Shown here: piece by piece, positions 34,594 through 43,299 of the stretch
How the letters are laid out: each line of letters begins with the position of its first letter
Position numbering within the stretch: the stretch's first letter is position 1
Assembly (NCBI RefSeq): GCF_030268885.1
Contig: NZ_BSSA01000036.1
Coordinates: 23,277-87,276, forward strand
Length of the DNA: 64,000 nucleotides
Origin: Kitasatospora phosalacinea
GTDB lineage: Bacteria > Actinomycetota > Actinomycetes > Streptomycetales > Streptomycetaceae
Reading direction: 5' to 3'
Program-made: the position numbers and the translations under genes
The notes under the pieces: generated by a model
Told to the model about the DNA's origin: nothing
What the model saw: the letters and a program-made list of their open reading frames with translations, nothing else
Databases searched by the model: none

Positions 34594-35880
34594 TCAGTTC
34601 GCAGAGCGGAACCGCGGGAACGCCGAACGGCCCGCGTACTCGGCGGCGTCGTCGAGGATCTCCTCGATGCGCAGCAGCTGGTTGTACTTGGCGACGCGCT
34701 CGGAGCGGGCCGGGGCGCCGGTCTTGATCTGGCCGCAGTTGGTGGCGACGGCGAGGTCGGCGATGGTGACGTCCTCGGTCTCGCCGGAGCGGTGCGACAT
34801 CATGCAGCGGTAGCCGTTGCGCTGGGCCAGCTCGACGGCGTCCAGGGTCTCGGTGAGCGAGCCGATCTGGTTGACCTTCACCAGCAGCGCGTTGGCGGTG
34901 CCGGTCTCGATGCCCTTGCGCAGGCGCTCCGGGTTGGTGACGAACAGGTCGTCGCCGACCAGCTGGACCTTGTCGCCCAGCGCGTCGGTGATGGCCTTCC
35001 AGCCGTCCCAGTCCGACTCGTCCAGCGGGTCCTCGATGGAGACCAGCGGGTAGTCGGCGACCAGCTCGGCGTAGTACGCGATCAGGTCGGCGGAGGAGAG
35101 CGCCTTGCCCTCGAACTGGTAGGCGCCGTCCTTGTGGAACTCGGAGGAGGCGACGTCCAGGGCCAGGGCGACGTCCTTGCCCGGGGTGTAGCCGGCCTTC
35201 TTGATGGCCTCGACGATGAGGTCCAGGGCCTCGCGGTTGGAGGCCAGGTTCGGGGCGAAGCCGCCCTCGTCGCCCAGGCCGGTGGAGAGCCCGCGCTCCT
35301 TCAGCACGCCCTTGAGGGTGTGGTAGACCTCGACGCCCCAGCGGACGGCCTCGGAGAAGGACTCCGCGCCGATCGGGGCGATCATGAACTCCTGGATGTC
35401 GACGTTGGAGTCCGCGTGCGAGCCGCCGTTGAGGATGTTCATCATCGGGACGGGCAGCACGTGGGCGTTCGGGCCGCCCAGGTAGCGGAACAGCGGCAGG
35501 TCGCTGGCCTCGGAGGCGGCGTGCGCCACGGCGAGGGAGACGCCGAGGATGGCGTTGGCGCCGAGCGAGGACTTGTCCGGGGTGGCGTCCAGGTCGAGCA
35601 TGGCCTGGTCGATGAGGCGCTGCTCGGTGGCGTCGTAGCCGACCAGCTCGGGGCCGATCTGCTCGATCACGGCGAGGACGGCCTTCTCGACGCCCTTGCC
35701 GAAGTAGCGGCTCTTGTCGCCGTCCCGGAGCTCCAGGGCCTCGAAGGCACCGGTGGAGGCACCCGACGGGACGGCCGCGCGACCGGTGCTGCCGTCGTCG
35801 AGACCGACCTCGACCTCGACCGTGGGGTTGCCGCGGGAGTCGAGGATCTCACGGGCTACGACGACATCAATGGACGGCAC
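34594..35880 (-). CDS. eno: Enolase (phosphopyruvate hydratase)
   Basis: The 428-residue glycolytic enzyme has DSRGNPTVEVEV and PSGASTGAFEALELRD at the N-terminus, the substrate-loop ILNGGSHADSNVDIQEFM, GDEGGFAPN, Mg-binding DVASSEF, IEDPLDESDW and GDDLFVTNP, and the catalytic Lys in LLVKVNQIGSLTET with the SHRSGETEDVTIADLAV loop. The GTG at 35880 has AGGAG at seven bases and gives the standard MPSIDVVVAREI start. The extended frame to 35937 is not needed. A TAGGCT -10 and a dyad lie upstream. Confidence 0.97.
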   Translation of the reverse strand: MPSIDVVVAREILDSRGNPTVEVEVGLDDGSTGRAAVPSGASTGAFEALELRDGDKSRYFGKGVEKAVLAVIEQIGPELVGYDATEQRLIDQAMLDLDATPDKSSLGANAILGVSLAVAHAASEASDLPLFRYLGGPNAHVLPVPMMNILNGGSHADSNVDIQEFMIAPIGAESFSEAVRWGVEVYHTLKGVLKERGLSTGLGDEGGFAPNLASNREALDLIVEAIKKAGYTPGKDVALALDVASSEFHKDGAYQFEGKALSSADLIAYYAELVADYPLVSIEDPLDESDWDGWKAITDALGDKVQLVGDDLFVTNPERLRKGIETGTANALLVKVNQIGSLTETLDAVELAQRNGYRCMMSHRSGETEDVTIADLAVATNCGQIKTGAPARSERVAKYNQLLRIEEILDDAAEYAGRSAFPRFRSAN

Positions 35881-35908
35881 GAGGCATCTCCTAGCGGAAG
35901 CGGATGTG

Positions 35909-35930
35909 TGGTCGTTACGACCAGAGCCTA
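35909..35930 (-). promoter_or_regulatory. eno -10 box and overlapping dyad
   Basis: On the minus strand TAGGCT (35925-35930) is followed within a base by TGGTCGTAACGACCA (35909-35923), a 7-bp-arm palindrome that covers the predicted transcription start. It could be an operator or a leader hairpin. Region 35931-36169 otherwise shows no gene. Confidence 0.5.
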
Positions 35931-36169
35931 GCCGCACACCGCGCCGCGGCCACGCTCGGCCGGGCCCCGTCTCACGGTGTGGCCGGGCTACTCATCGGTA
36001 GTTCACCTGTTTGACGACCGTTCCGCCGCCCCCGGCAGCGCGAACTGCCCGGTGTGCGCCGGGAGCGGACGGAACGTCAGGGGACGCGGCCCTCGTCAGG
36101 GCGGCGGCGGGGCCTCGTCAGGCCGCCGGACCGTCGCGTCCCGGATGCCGGGACCGGTTCCGGACCGGG

Positions 36170-36880
36170 TCAGAGGGAGAGCACCTGGCCGGGCAGGATC
36201 AGGTCGGGGTCGGCACCGATCAGCTCGTGGTTGGCCCGGTAGATCCGCTCCCAGCCGCCGGACACGTTCTGCGCGGCGGCGATGCCGGAGAGCGTGTCGC
36301 CGTCCTGGACGGTGTAACCGCCGGCGGCTGCGTTCTGCGGGACGGCCTGGGGCTCGGCGGCCTGGGGCTCGGCGGCCTGCGGTTCGGCGGGGGCAGCGGG
36401 CTTCGCGGGCTTCTTCGACTGCGAGCTCTTCGGCTGCCGGGGGGCGGTCGGGCGCTCCTGGGAGCGCGAGGCGGTGTCCTCGGAGGCGTCGGCGGGCGCG
36501 CCGCCCTTGGCGAGCCCGGCCCGCTTGGAACAGACCGGCCAGGCGCCGGGGCCCTGGGAGGAGAGCACCCGCTCGGCCACCGCGATCTGCTGGGCGCGGC
36601 TGGCCTGGTCGGCGCGGGCGGCGTACTGGCCGCCGCCGTAGGCGCGCCAGGTGGAGGAGGTGAACTGCAGACCGCCGTAGAAACCGTTTCCGGTGTTGAT
36701 GCTCCAGTTGCCGCCGCTCTCGCACTGGGCCACGCGGTCCCAGGTGTCGGCGGGTGCGGCCGCCGCTCCGGCGGCGACGAGCAGTGGCAGGGCCAGGCCG
36801 ACCGAGGCGACGCCGGCGGCGGCGACGACCTTCTCGGCCTTGGTACTACGGCGGTGACGGGCAGTGTTGACGAACAGCAC
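36170..36880 (-). CDS. rpfA: Resuscitation-promoting factor with LysM (RpfA)
   Basis: The 236-residue secreted peptidoglycan hydrolase has a signal peptide (to about residue 40, VGLALPLLVAAGAAAAPA), an Rpf catalytic domain (about 43-118, WDRVAQCESGGNWSINTGNG with the catalytic Glu, FYGGLQFTSSTWRAYGGGQY), a linker with three 15-bp direct repeats giving AAEPQ units (36343-36389), and a C-terminal LysM domain (YTVQDGDTLSGIAAAQNV). It cleaves peptidoglycan to help spore germination. The GTG at 36880 has GAGAGGA at about six bases. The gene is under a ydaO-type riboswitch. Confidence 0.93.
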   Translation of the reverse strand: MLFVNTARHRRSTKAEKVVAAAGVASVGLALPLLVAAGAAAAPADTWDRVAQCESGGNWSINTGNGFYGGLQFTSSTWRAYGGGQYAARADQASRAQQIAVAERVLSSQGPGAWPVCSKRAGLAKGGAPADASEDTASRSQERPTAPRQPKSSQSKKPAKPAAPAEPQAAEPQAAEPQAVPQNAAAGGYTVQDGDTLSGIAAAQNVSGGWERIYRANHELIGADPDLILPGQVLSL

Positions 36881-36894
36881 GGGACGTCCTCTCC

Positions 36895-37050
36895 GCACGC
36901 CTGCGAGGTGAGCTGTCGGGTTCGGACCGGGAGGTTGGCCCGGCCGCCGGTCGCTCCGGACGCGGTTGCGCCCGCTGCTCGGCGGCCTCACCCCAAGCCG
37001 TTGGGACTACGGCGTTCACACTGGTTCCCCCGCTCCTGTCCGGTACCTGT
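36895..37050 (-). ncRNA. ydaO-type cyclic di-AMP riboswitch, rpfA leader
   Basis: The minus strand carries the ydaO consensus blocks in order: CAGGAGCGGGGGAACCA, then TTGGGGTGAGGCCG, then GGTCCGAACCCGACAGCTCA and CCTCGCAGGCG. This riboswitch class binds cyclic di-AMP and in Streptomyces sits ahead of rpfA and other cell-wall hydrolase genes. Between them lies a long variable arm (GCGACCGGCGGCCGGGCC-type). It starts about 14 bases from the GTG. The exact outer ends are my estimate. Confidence 0.85.
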
Positions 37051-37122
37051 GAGGTGGCCCGAGGACGCGGCGGACAGGACTCGGCGTGCCGCGATCGGGG
37101 CCCGCAGCTGCGGGCATGTCGG

Positions 37123-37152
37123 AGAGTAGGCAAAGCTGACGAGCAATCACAA
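37123..37152 (-). promoter_or_regulatory. rpfA promoter
   Basis: On the minus strand TTGTGA (37147-37152) and TACTCT (37123-37128) are 18 bp apart, giving a start near 37116 and a leader of about 235 bases that contains the whole riboswitch. The flank (37130-37220) has unusually low GC. Confidence 0.65.
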
Positions 37153-37314
37153 GCTCATATCACCATGATCACGCCGAAATTACGGATCTTCAGGTCTCGT
37201 ACACGAACGATCCAGGTATGTCCGGATTCGTTCCGAACCGGAGTGCGACGCGCGCCCCCGCCCCGGCGCGTCGTCGGCCCGGTCGGACGGCGTGTCGCGG
37301 GGGTCGAAACGGCG

Positions 37315-38574
37315 TCAGCGGGGCGTGAAGGAGACCGGGAGGTCGCGCAGACCGCGCATGATCAGTCCGCCCCGCCAGCGCAGTTCCGCCGGATCGGCGG
37401 CCAACCGAACGTCCGGAAGCCTGGTCAGTAGGCTGCCGATCGCGCGCTGCCCCTCAAGCCGGGCCAGCGGGGCGCCGATGCAGTAGTGGATGCCGTGACC
37501 GAAACCCAGGTGCGGGTTGTCCGAGCGGGCCAGGTCGAGGGTGTTCTCGGCGGAGAACCGGGCCGGGTCGCGGTCCGCCGCGGCCAGCACCACCAGCACC
37601 GGGTCGCCGACCGGGACGTCCACCCCGCCGATGGTCAGCGGCGCGGTGGCGAACCGCCAGGTGGCCAGCTCCACCGGGCCGTCGTAGCGCAGCAGTTCCT
37701 CGACGCCGGTCTCCAGCAGGGCCGACTCGCCGCGGCCCAGCGACTGCTGGAGCAGCGTGCGCTGGTCCGGGTTGCGCAGCAGCGCGTACATGCCGTTGCC
37801 GATGAGGTTGACGGTCGTCTCGAAGCCGGCGAAGAGCAGGATGAAGGCCATCGCCGCGGCCTCCTTCTCGGTCAGGTGCTCGCCGTGGTCACTGGCCCGG
37901 ATCAGGCCGGAGATCAGGTCGTCGCCCAGGTCGGCCCGCTTGCGGTGGATCAGGTCGGCCAGGTAGCCCTGGATCTGCTTGACCGCGCGGCCGACCCCTC
38001 CCCTCTTGCCGCCGGCGTGTCCCGGCTTCGTGTGGCGCAGCATCATCCCCGCCCAGTCGCGCAGGTCGTCCTGGTCCTCGGCGGGGACGCCGAGCAGGTC
38101 GCAGATCGCGTAGATGGGGAGCGGGAAGGCGAACTCGTGGATCAGGTCGGCCTCGCCGCGCCCGGCGAAGGAGTCGATCAGCCGGTCGGTGAGCTGCTGC
38201 ACCCGCGGTTCGAACTCGGCCACCCGGCGCGGGGTGAACGCCTTGGAGACCAGGCGGCGCAGCCGGGTGTGGTCCGGCGGGTCGATGTTCAGCAGGTGGG
38301 TCATCAGGTCGGCCTGCCGCTCCCCCGGGATGCCGACCCGGCCGCTGCGGTGGGCCTGCTCGCTGTGGTGCGCCGGGTTCTTCGACAGCCGGGCGTCCGC
38401 CAGCGCCTGCCGCGCGTCCGCGTAGCGGGTGACCAGCCAGGCGTCCACCCCGCTCGGCAGGGTGGTGCGGTGCACCGGCGCGTGCTCGCGCAGCCAGGCG
38501 TACGCCGGGTAGGGGTCGGCCGCGAACTCCCAGGTGAAGAGTTGCGGATGGGCGGCGTGGGGCTGATCTGGCAT
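37315..38574 (-). CDS. Cytochrome P450
   Basis: The 419-residue soluble P450 has the heme ligand Cys in FGHGIHYCIGAPLARLE, an oxygen-activation I-helix AGFETTVNLIGNGMYALL, and the K-helix EELLR (ExxR). It resembles the CYP105/107 group used in secondary metabolism and xenobiotic turnover. The substrate is unknown and no ferredoxin is adjacent. Length is normal. A TACGGT sequence ends six bases before the ATG at 38574, so the message may be leaderless. A degraded second P450 fragment lies 600 bp upstream. Confidence 0.93.
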   Translation of the reverse strand: MPDQPHAAHPQLFTWEFAADPYPAYAWLREHAPVHRTTLPSGVDAWLVTRYADARQALADARLSKNPAHHSEQAHRSGRVGIPGERQADLMTHLLNIDPPDHTRLRRLVSKAFTPRRVAEFEPRVQQLTDRLIDSFAGRGEADLIHEFAFPLPIYAICDLLGVPAEDQDDLRDWAGMMLRHTKPGHAGGKRGGVGRAVKQIQGYLADLIHRKRADLGDDLISGLIRASDHGEHLTEKEAAAMAFILLFAGFETTVNLIGNGMYALLRNPDQRTLLQQSLGRGESALLETGVEELLRYDGPVELATWRFATAPLTIGGVDVPVGDPVLVVLAAADRDPARFSAENTLDLARSDNPHLGFGHGIHYCIGAPLARLEGQRAIGSLLTRLPDVRLAADPAELRWRGGLIMRGLRDLPVSFTPR

Positions 38575-38730
38575 GTCTTGACCGTATCGGGAAGCACCAC
38601 CGCGTGAGTCTGGTCACCTGGTGGGTAATCCCTGTTGCGGAGCGTCGGGGCGCGCCTACGATCCTCCGATAGCCACAGTGGGCGACGTGCGGGTCGGCCA
38701 CGGGTTCGCCCTCGGGAAGGGGAGCAGACC

Positions 38731-39150
38731 ATGCGAGTAGCCGGTGCAGTGGTGGTCATCGCGGTGCTCGACGGAGGTTCGGGGGCCGACCTGGCCCGCC
38801 GCTTCTCCGCCGCCGGTGCCGCCGGTCTGCTCATCGCCGACCTGCGTCCCGGCATCGCCGAGGACCTCGCGGCCGAACTCGACCGCCCCGGCTGCCCCGT
38901 GGTGGGCGTCTCCGGCGACGTCCACCACCCGGCCGACATCGCCGCGCTGGTCGACACCGCCGTCAAGCACCTCGGCCCGATCGACCTGTTCGCGGTCGCG
39001 GGCCCGGACGGCGAGCGGATCGTCCAGCTCGCCGACCTGCCCGACCACCTGAACCCGCTGGCTGAGGTCCTCGCCCTGGTCGGCGAGGCCATCGGCGAGG
39101 TGGTCCCGGCCCAGCGCCGCCCGGTCGCGGACGTCCCGCTGGCCGGCTAG
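38731..39150 (+). CDS. Truncated SDR-like oxidoreductase fragment
   Basis: The 139-residue protein resembles only the N-terminal half of a short-chain dehydrogenase. It has a Rossmann-like start (VVVIAVLDGGSGADLARRF in place of TGxxxGIG), DLRPGIAEDLAAELDRPGC, GDVHHPADIAALVDTAVKHLG and IDLFAVAG. The YxxxK catalytic pair of the family is absent, and the expected length is about 250 residues. It is either a remnant or a cofactor-binding half with another role. AAGGGGAG stands before the ATG at 38731. The stop is 10 bp from a P450 relic, so the end was probably cut by a deletion. Confidence 0.55.
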   Translation: MRVAGAVVVIAVLDGGSGADLARRFSAAGAAGLLIADLRPGIAEDLAAELDRPGCPVVGVSGDVHHPADIAALVDTAVKHLGPIDLFAVAGPDGERIVQLADLPDHLNPLAEVLALVGEAIGEVVPAQRRPVADVPLAG

Positions 39151-39159
39151 GCCGGGCGG

Positions 39160-39255
39160 CAGCTCCCGCGGCAGCGCGCACGTGTCGTTGCCGATGAGGT
39201 TGACGGTGGTCTCGAAGCCCGCGAAGAGCAGGGCGAGGGCCGTCGCTGCGGCCGC
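39160..39255 (-). pseudogene. Relic of a second cytochrome P450 gene
   Basis: The minus strand translates, in one frame, to ALALLFAGFETTVNLIGN followed by DTCALPREL. This is nearly identical to the I-helix of the P450 at 37315 (FILLFAGFETTVNLIGN, then GMYALLRNP). About 70 bp align with eight mismatches counted by eye. Nothing of the rest of a P450 remains on either side. Confidence 0.75.
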
Positions 39256-39279
39256 GTGCCACCGAGCGGGACCGCTCCC

Positions 39280-40275
39280 CTACTCCTCCGGCAGCCCCTC
39301 CGCGGCCCGGACCGCCGCGCGGTAGCGGCGGGCCGCCGCCCGCAGCGCCGCGTCCACGTCCACCCCCCGGTCGTGGGCGCGCTGGGCGACCGCCAGCAGC
39401 AGCTGCCCCGCCGACTCCGCGGTCAGCTCGGCGGGCAGCTCGTACGGCGCGTCCGGCACGCCGGTGAAGTGCGCGCGGCGCACCCGCGACACCAGCTTCG
39501 CCGCGTACGCCAGCGCGGGCAGCCCGGCGGGCACGCCGTCCAGGACCGATTCGCGCTGCTTCTCCGCCGCCTTCAGCTGCTCCCAGTTGGCCTCGGTCTC
39601 GGCCGAGCCGGTCACGCTCACGTCGCCGAACACGTGCGGGTGGCGGTACATCAGCTTCTCGACGATGTCGCCCGCGACGTCGTCGATCGAGAACGGGTCC
39701 TCGGCGTCCTCCTCGGCGATCCGCGAGTGGAAGAACACCTGCAGCAGCACGTCGCCGAGCTCCTCGCGCAGGGTCTCCCGGTCGCCCTCCTCGATCGCCT
39801 CGACCAGCTCGAACGCCTCCTCCACCAGGTACTTCACCAGGCTCTGGTGGGTCTGCTCGGCGTCCCACGGGCAGCCGCCCGGCGAGCGCAGCCGGTCCAT
39901 CACCGAGACCAGGTCGAGCAGCCGGGCCCCCGGCAGGTCGTACGAACCCGGCAGCAGTTCGATCTCCGGGTGCTCGCCCGCCTCCTCGACCGCGATCCGG
40001 GCCAGCGCGTCCGTCAGGCCCGGGTCGCCGTCCGGGCTCTCCAGCCAGACCGCGGGCGCCGCCGCGAGCAGCCGCCGCGCCAGCGCCGGGGCGGACGGCC
40101 GCTCCACCACCTCCGGCTCCACGCCCGCCGCCCGCAGCGCGGCCAGCTGCGGGTGGTCAGCGACGCCGACCAGCACCGTGGGCGCGGACCGGAGCGCCTC
40201 CCAGGCGGGCCAGGAGAGCAGGCCGGGGGCGACGCGGTGGGTGGTGGTCAGCAGGATCAGCTTCGGAGTCTCCAC
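39280..40275 (-). CDS. mazG: MazG nucleotide pyrophosphohydrolase
   Basis: The 331-residue protein has an unassigned N-terminal region (about 1-110) with a SAM/tetrapyrrole-methylase-like flavour, and a MazG domain: CPWDAEQTHQSLVKYLVEEAFELVEAIEEGD and EELGDVLLQVFFHSRIAEED, the EExxE and ExxD metal-binding motifs, then FSIDDVAGDIVEKLMYRHPHVFGDV. It removes aberrant NTPs and may lower (p)ppGpp. The GTG at 40275 lies seven bases after TAGGTT (40283-40288), so the message is probably leaderless. The gene ends 24 bp from the P450 relic. Confidence 0.9.
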   Translation of the reverse strand: METPKLILLTTTHRVAPGLLSWPAWEALRSAPTVLVGVADHPQLAALRAAGVEPEVVERPSAPALARRLLAAAPAVWLESPDGDPGLTDALARIAVEEAGEHPEIELLPGSYDLPGARLLDLVSVMDRLRSPGGCPWDAEQTHQSLVKYLVEEAFELVEAIEEGDRETLREELGDVLLQVFFHSRIAEEDAEDPFSIDDVAGDIVEKLMYRHPHVFGDVSVTGSAETEANWEQLKAAEKQRESVLDGVPAGLPALAYAAKLVSRVRRAHFTGVPDAPYELPAELTAESAGQLLLAVAQRAHDRGVDVDAALRAAARRYRAAVRAAEGLPEE

Positions 40276-40329
40276 GGGACCGAACCTACCGCGCGGGGCC
40301 CCGGCCGCGGGCGCGGGCAGCCGCCGGGG

Positions 40330-42381
40330 TCAGTGCTTGCGGCGGGCCTTCGCGACCAGGACCATCAGCCCCGCCAGGACGCAGCCGAGGGCGGCGAGGC
40401 CGATCAGCGGGAGGGCCCCGGCGGTGCCGGTCTCGGGGAGGCGGCCGCTCGCGGTGCTGCCGGGGCTGCCGGGGCTGCCGGACGGGGTCGGCGCGGACGA
40501 GGACGGGGACGAGGGCGAGGAGGACGGGGACGGGGAGGGGCCGGGGGCGGTGACGGTGACCGTCGCCGCGCAGGCGGGGTCGGTGCTGCCCCGGCCGCAG
40601 TTGTTGCGGTAGGTGGTGGAGGTGACGGTGTTGGTGAGTTCGGCGTCGGCGGTCGGCGAGGAGCGGACGGTCACCGAGTAGTCGACGGTCGCGGTGGCGC
40701 CGACCGGCAGGTCGCCCCTCCAGTGCAGGGTGGTGCCGGTGACGGTCGCGGTGCCGCGGTCGGCGGTGGCGTCGCCGTGGTAGGCGGCGTCGGCCAGCAC
40801 GTCGGCGAGGTCGTCGTCGAGGGTGACGCCGTTCGCGGGGACCTTGCCGGTGTTGGTGACGGTGACCCGGTAGGCGACGGTGCCGCCGGGGGCGGCGCTG
40901 CTCGGGGTGGCGGTCTTCTCGACCCGGTACCGGGGCAGGTCGACGACGGTGTTGCGGACGGTGTTGCTGGTGCGGGTCTGCTCGCGCCGGGTCTGGCTGC
41001 CCCGGAAGCCGAGGGTGGCGGTGTCGTCCAGCACGGTGCCGCCGGTGGCGTCCGCGTCGACCGTCACGTCGAAGGCGAGGTTCGCGGTGGCGCCGGGGGC
41101 GAGGTCGGGGAGGGTGCAGGTGACGGTGTCGCCGGGTTCGACGTCGCCGGGCGGGTCGTCGTCGGTGGTGCCCGCGGGGCGGTTGGCCTTGGTGATCTGC
41201 AGGTCGGGTTCGAGGGCGTCGACGGCGAGCCAGACGGCCTGCGGGTGCAGGGCGTCGCCGGAGCCGTTGACCTGCAGGACGGCCTGGGTGGCGGCGGCCG
41301 GGATCCGGCCGGTGACGTCGATCGTCCGGGCGTCGTAGCCGTAGTTGTCGACCGGGTTCGGGTCGCGGGTGGTGACGTTGCTGCCGGTGCCGTCGGTGGC
41401 GACCCGGTCGATCCGGCTGGCGAAGGCGTTGTCGGTGACGACGCCGGTCGGGCCGGGCAGCGGCAGCAGGGTGAGGTCGGCGGTGCTGGAGCCGACCAGC
41501 AACTGGTCGCCCGCGATCTGCACGTCGCCGTCGCCGACCACCACGCCGAGGGTGGCGGGGGGCGCGGTGGTGGCGGGGGTGCGGATGCCGCCGAGGGTGA
41601 GGGTGGCCAGGTTGTCGGGGCTGCGCAGCAGTTGGAAGCCGTCCCAGACGTCGAGGTAGCGCAGCGGGGCGTTCCGGTCCTCGTACGCGACGACCAGCGA
41701 CCAGCCGCCCCAGCAGCCGACGTTGCTGCCGCCGCCGTCGGCCGAGGAGGAGCGGCCGTCGCAGGCCTGGAGGTCGGCGACGGTGTAGCTGCCGGGGCCC
41801 GCGGCCCGCACCTGGGCGGTGACGTCCTTGACGCCCGCGCCGGCCAGCAGGGTGGGGGTGCCGCCGGTCTGCTGGTCGAACCAGTCGTAGGTGTCGGCGG
41901 TCAGCTGCTCGTAGGAGGAGGAGCCGGGGACCTTCCAGGAGACCCGGTCGCCCCGGGCGATGTCGCCGGAGTGGCCGCCCGCGGTGCTGGTGTTGACCGA
42001 GTTGAACTGCCAGTACAGGCGGGCCGAGAGCACCTTCGCCCCGGCCGGGAGGACCAGGTCGGCGGCGGAGGCGTTGTCGCCGGGCGCGTTCGGGTCGCTC
42101 TTCACGTACCTGGTGCGGTTGTTGTTGCTGCCCTCGGTGTCGTTGCAGGGCGAGCCGTCGCTGGGGTCGCAGGTCAGCACCGAGTTGGCGGCCATCGTCA
42201 GGCCGCCGTGCGCCAGCAGGCTCACCGCCGGGTCGGGCCCGATCGGCCGCTGGGTGCCCGCCCCGCGCAGGGCCGCGGGCACCGCGGGGGCGGCGGCGAG
42301 CGGGACGAGGAGCCCGGCGACGGGCAGGACCGCGCACAGGGCGCGCAGCATCCTCGGCAGGGGTGAACGGCGCTGAACCAC
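40330..42381 (-). CDS. Cell-wall-anchored surface protein with LPETG sorting signal
   Basis: The 683-residue secreted protein has a signal peptide (ALCAVLPVAGLLVPLAAAPAVPA), a large domain (about 40-390, with VLSARLYWQFNSVNT, TYDWFDQQTGG and WSLVVAYEDRNAPLRYLDVWDGF) like the secreted beta-rich proteins that precede DUF11 repeats, then at least two DUF11/Ig-like units (DLQITKANRPAG, YRVEKTATPSSAAPGGTVAYRVTVTN), a Ser/Pro-rich wall-spanning stretch, and the C-terminal LPETG-hydrophobic-KARRKH sorting signal. No sortase is in the window. The GTG at 42381 has GAGG six bases upstream. Surface anchoring is inferred from this signal. Confidence 0.85.
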   Translation of the reverse strand: MVQRRSPLPRMLRALCAVLPVAGLLVPLAAAPAVPAALRGAGTQRPIGPDPAVSLLAHGGLTMAANSVLTCDPSDGSPCNDTEGSNNNRTRYVKSDPNAPGDNASAADLVLPAGAKVLSARLYWQFNSVNTSTAGGHSGDIARGDRVSWKVPGSSSYEQLTADTYDWFDQQTGGTPTLLAGAGVKDVTAQVRAAGPGSYTVADLQACDGRSSSADGGGSNVGCWGGWSLVVAYEDRNAPLRYLDVWDGFQLLRSPDNLATLTLGGIRTPATTAPPATLGVVVGDGDVQIAGDQLLVGSSTADLTLLPLPGPTGVVTDNAFASRIDRVATDGTGSNVTTRDPNPVDNYGYDARTIDVTGRIPAAATQAVLQVNGSGDALHPQAVWLAVDALEPDLQITKANRPAGTTDDDPPGDVEPGDTVTCTLPDLAPGATANLAFDVTVDADATGGTVLDDTATLGFRGSQTRREQTRTSNTVRNTVVDLPRYRVEKTATPSSAAPGGTVAYRVTVTNTGKVPANGVTLDDDLADVLADAAYHGDATADRGTATVTGTTLHWRGDLPVGATATVDYSVTVRSSPTADAELTNTVTSTTYRNNCGRGSTDPACAATVTVTAPGPSPSPSSSPSSPSSSAPTPSGSPGSPGSTASGRLPETGTAGALPLIGLAALGCVLAGLMVLVAKARRKH

Positions 42382-42510
42382 GGAAGACCTCGCAACCGGC
42401 GGACGGAGTGGGCGGAGGAGCCCAGCGTCACCGGCCCGCGGTGGATCGCCCGACGGGACACGGTCCGCGCGTCCGGTCGCTCACCCGTTCGGCCGAGGGC
42501 CTCCCGGTCC

Positions 42511-43137
42511 CTACAGGGCGGCCCGGCCGCTCGCCGGGAGCCAGTTCTCGGTGCTGTCCTCCAGGCCGATCCCGGCGGTGTTCCAGCTGCCGTAGCGCGG
42601 GTTGACCTCGATGTGCAGGGCGGCGCCCGCGTCGACCAGGGCCTTGCGGATGGCGGCGTCGCCCTCAGCGCTGGACGGGTCCTGGCCGTCGGCCAGCTTC
42701 ACCAGGCCGATCTGCTGCCGGTAGAAGCCGTCCACGTCGGTGGCCGGGACGCCCTGCTTGGCGCGCAGCAGTTCGGCGAGCTTGGCCTCGCTGCCGACGG
42801 TCCGCGCGTCCGCGGCCCGGGCGCGGTCGATCTCGCCCTGGCTGACCGTCAGGCCGCGGTCCGCCAGGGCGCGGGCGACGACCTTGCCGAGGATCAGGTC
42901 GGAGACGGCGTGCCGGGCCAGGCCGGGCTGCTCCTCGGTGGCGGCGCCGCTCCGCGCGGCGCCGTCCCGGACGGCGGTGACCCGGGCCTCGACCTGGGCG
43001 ATGCTGATCCGGTCACTGCCGACCACGGCGGCCGCCCCCTGGTGCGCCGGTGCGCCGCTGCAGGCGGCGAGCGCGGCGGCGGCGACCGCGGTGCCGAGGG
43101 CGGCGCGCAGTCGACGGGCGGAGCTGGTGCGGATCAC
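42511..43137 (-). CDS. SurA-N-terminal-like lipoprotein
   Basis: The 208-residue protein has a signal peptide with lipobox LAAC-S, and a chaperone-like helical domain (VVGSDRISIAQVEARVTAVRDGA, ARHAVSDLILGKVVARALADRGLTVSQGEIDRA) like the N-terminal domain of SurA/PrsA. No PPIase domain follows. It ends in NPRYGSWNTAGIGLEDSTENWL. It probably aids folding of exported proteins. AGGAGG lies five bases before the GTG at 43137, and TAGTGT (43198-43203) is a likely -10. It precedes the LPETG gene on the same strand and follows mfd in many streptomycetes. Confidence 0.85.
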   Translation of the reverse strand: MIRTSSARRLRAALGTAVAAAALAACSGAPAHQGAAAVVGSDRISIAQVEARVTAVRDGAARSGAATEEQPGLARHAVSDLILGKVVARALADRGLTVSQGEIDRARAADARTVGSEAKLAELLRAKQGVPATDVDGFYRQQIGLVKLADGQDPSSAEGDAAIRKALVDAGAALHIEVNPRYGSWNTAGIGLEDSTENWLPASGRAAL

Positions 43138-43245
43138 TGGGGCCTCCTGGGCGGTGGAGCGCGGTCCGGTGGTGCTCTGCGTACGTGGCTGGGACGAACA
43201 CTATTGACCACCGCGCCCGGGGGCCAGACCCCGCGCAGGGAGTGG

Positions 43246-43284
43246 CGGTACGGGGTGCCGGGGGCGTCCCGGCGCCCCGTACCG
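43246..43284 (-). terminator. Terminator of mfd
   Basis: A 17-bp stem (CGGTACGGGGTGCCGGG and complement, one G:U) with a 5-base loop lies 15 bp after the mfd stop. Confidence 0.85.
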
Positions 43285-43299
43285 GGTGCGCGGGCTCCG

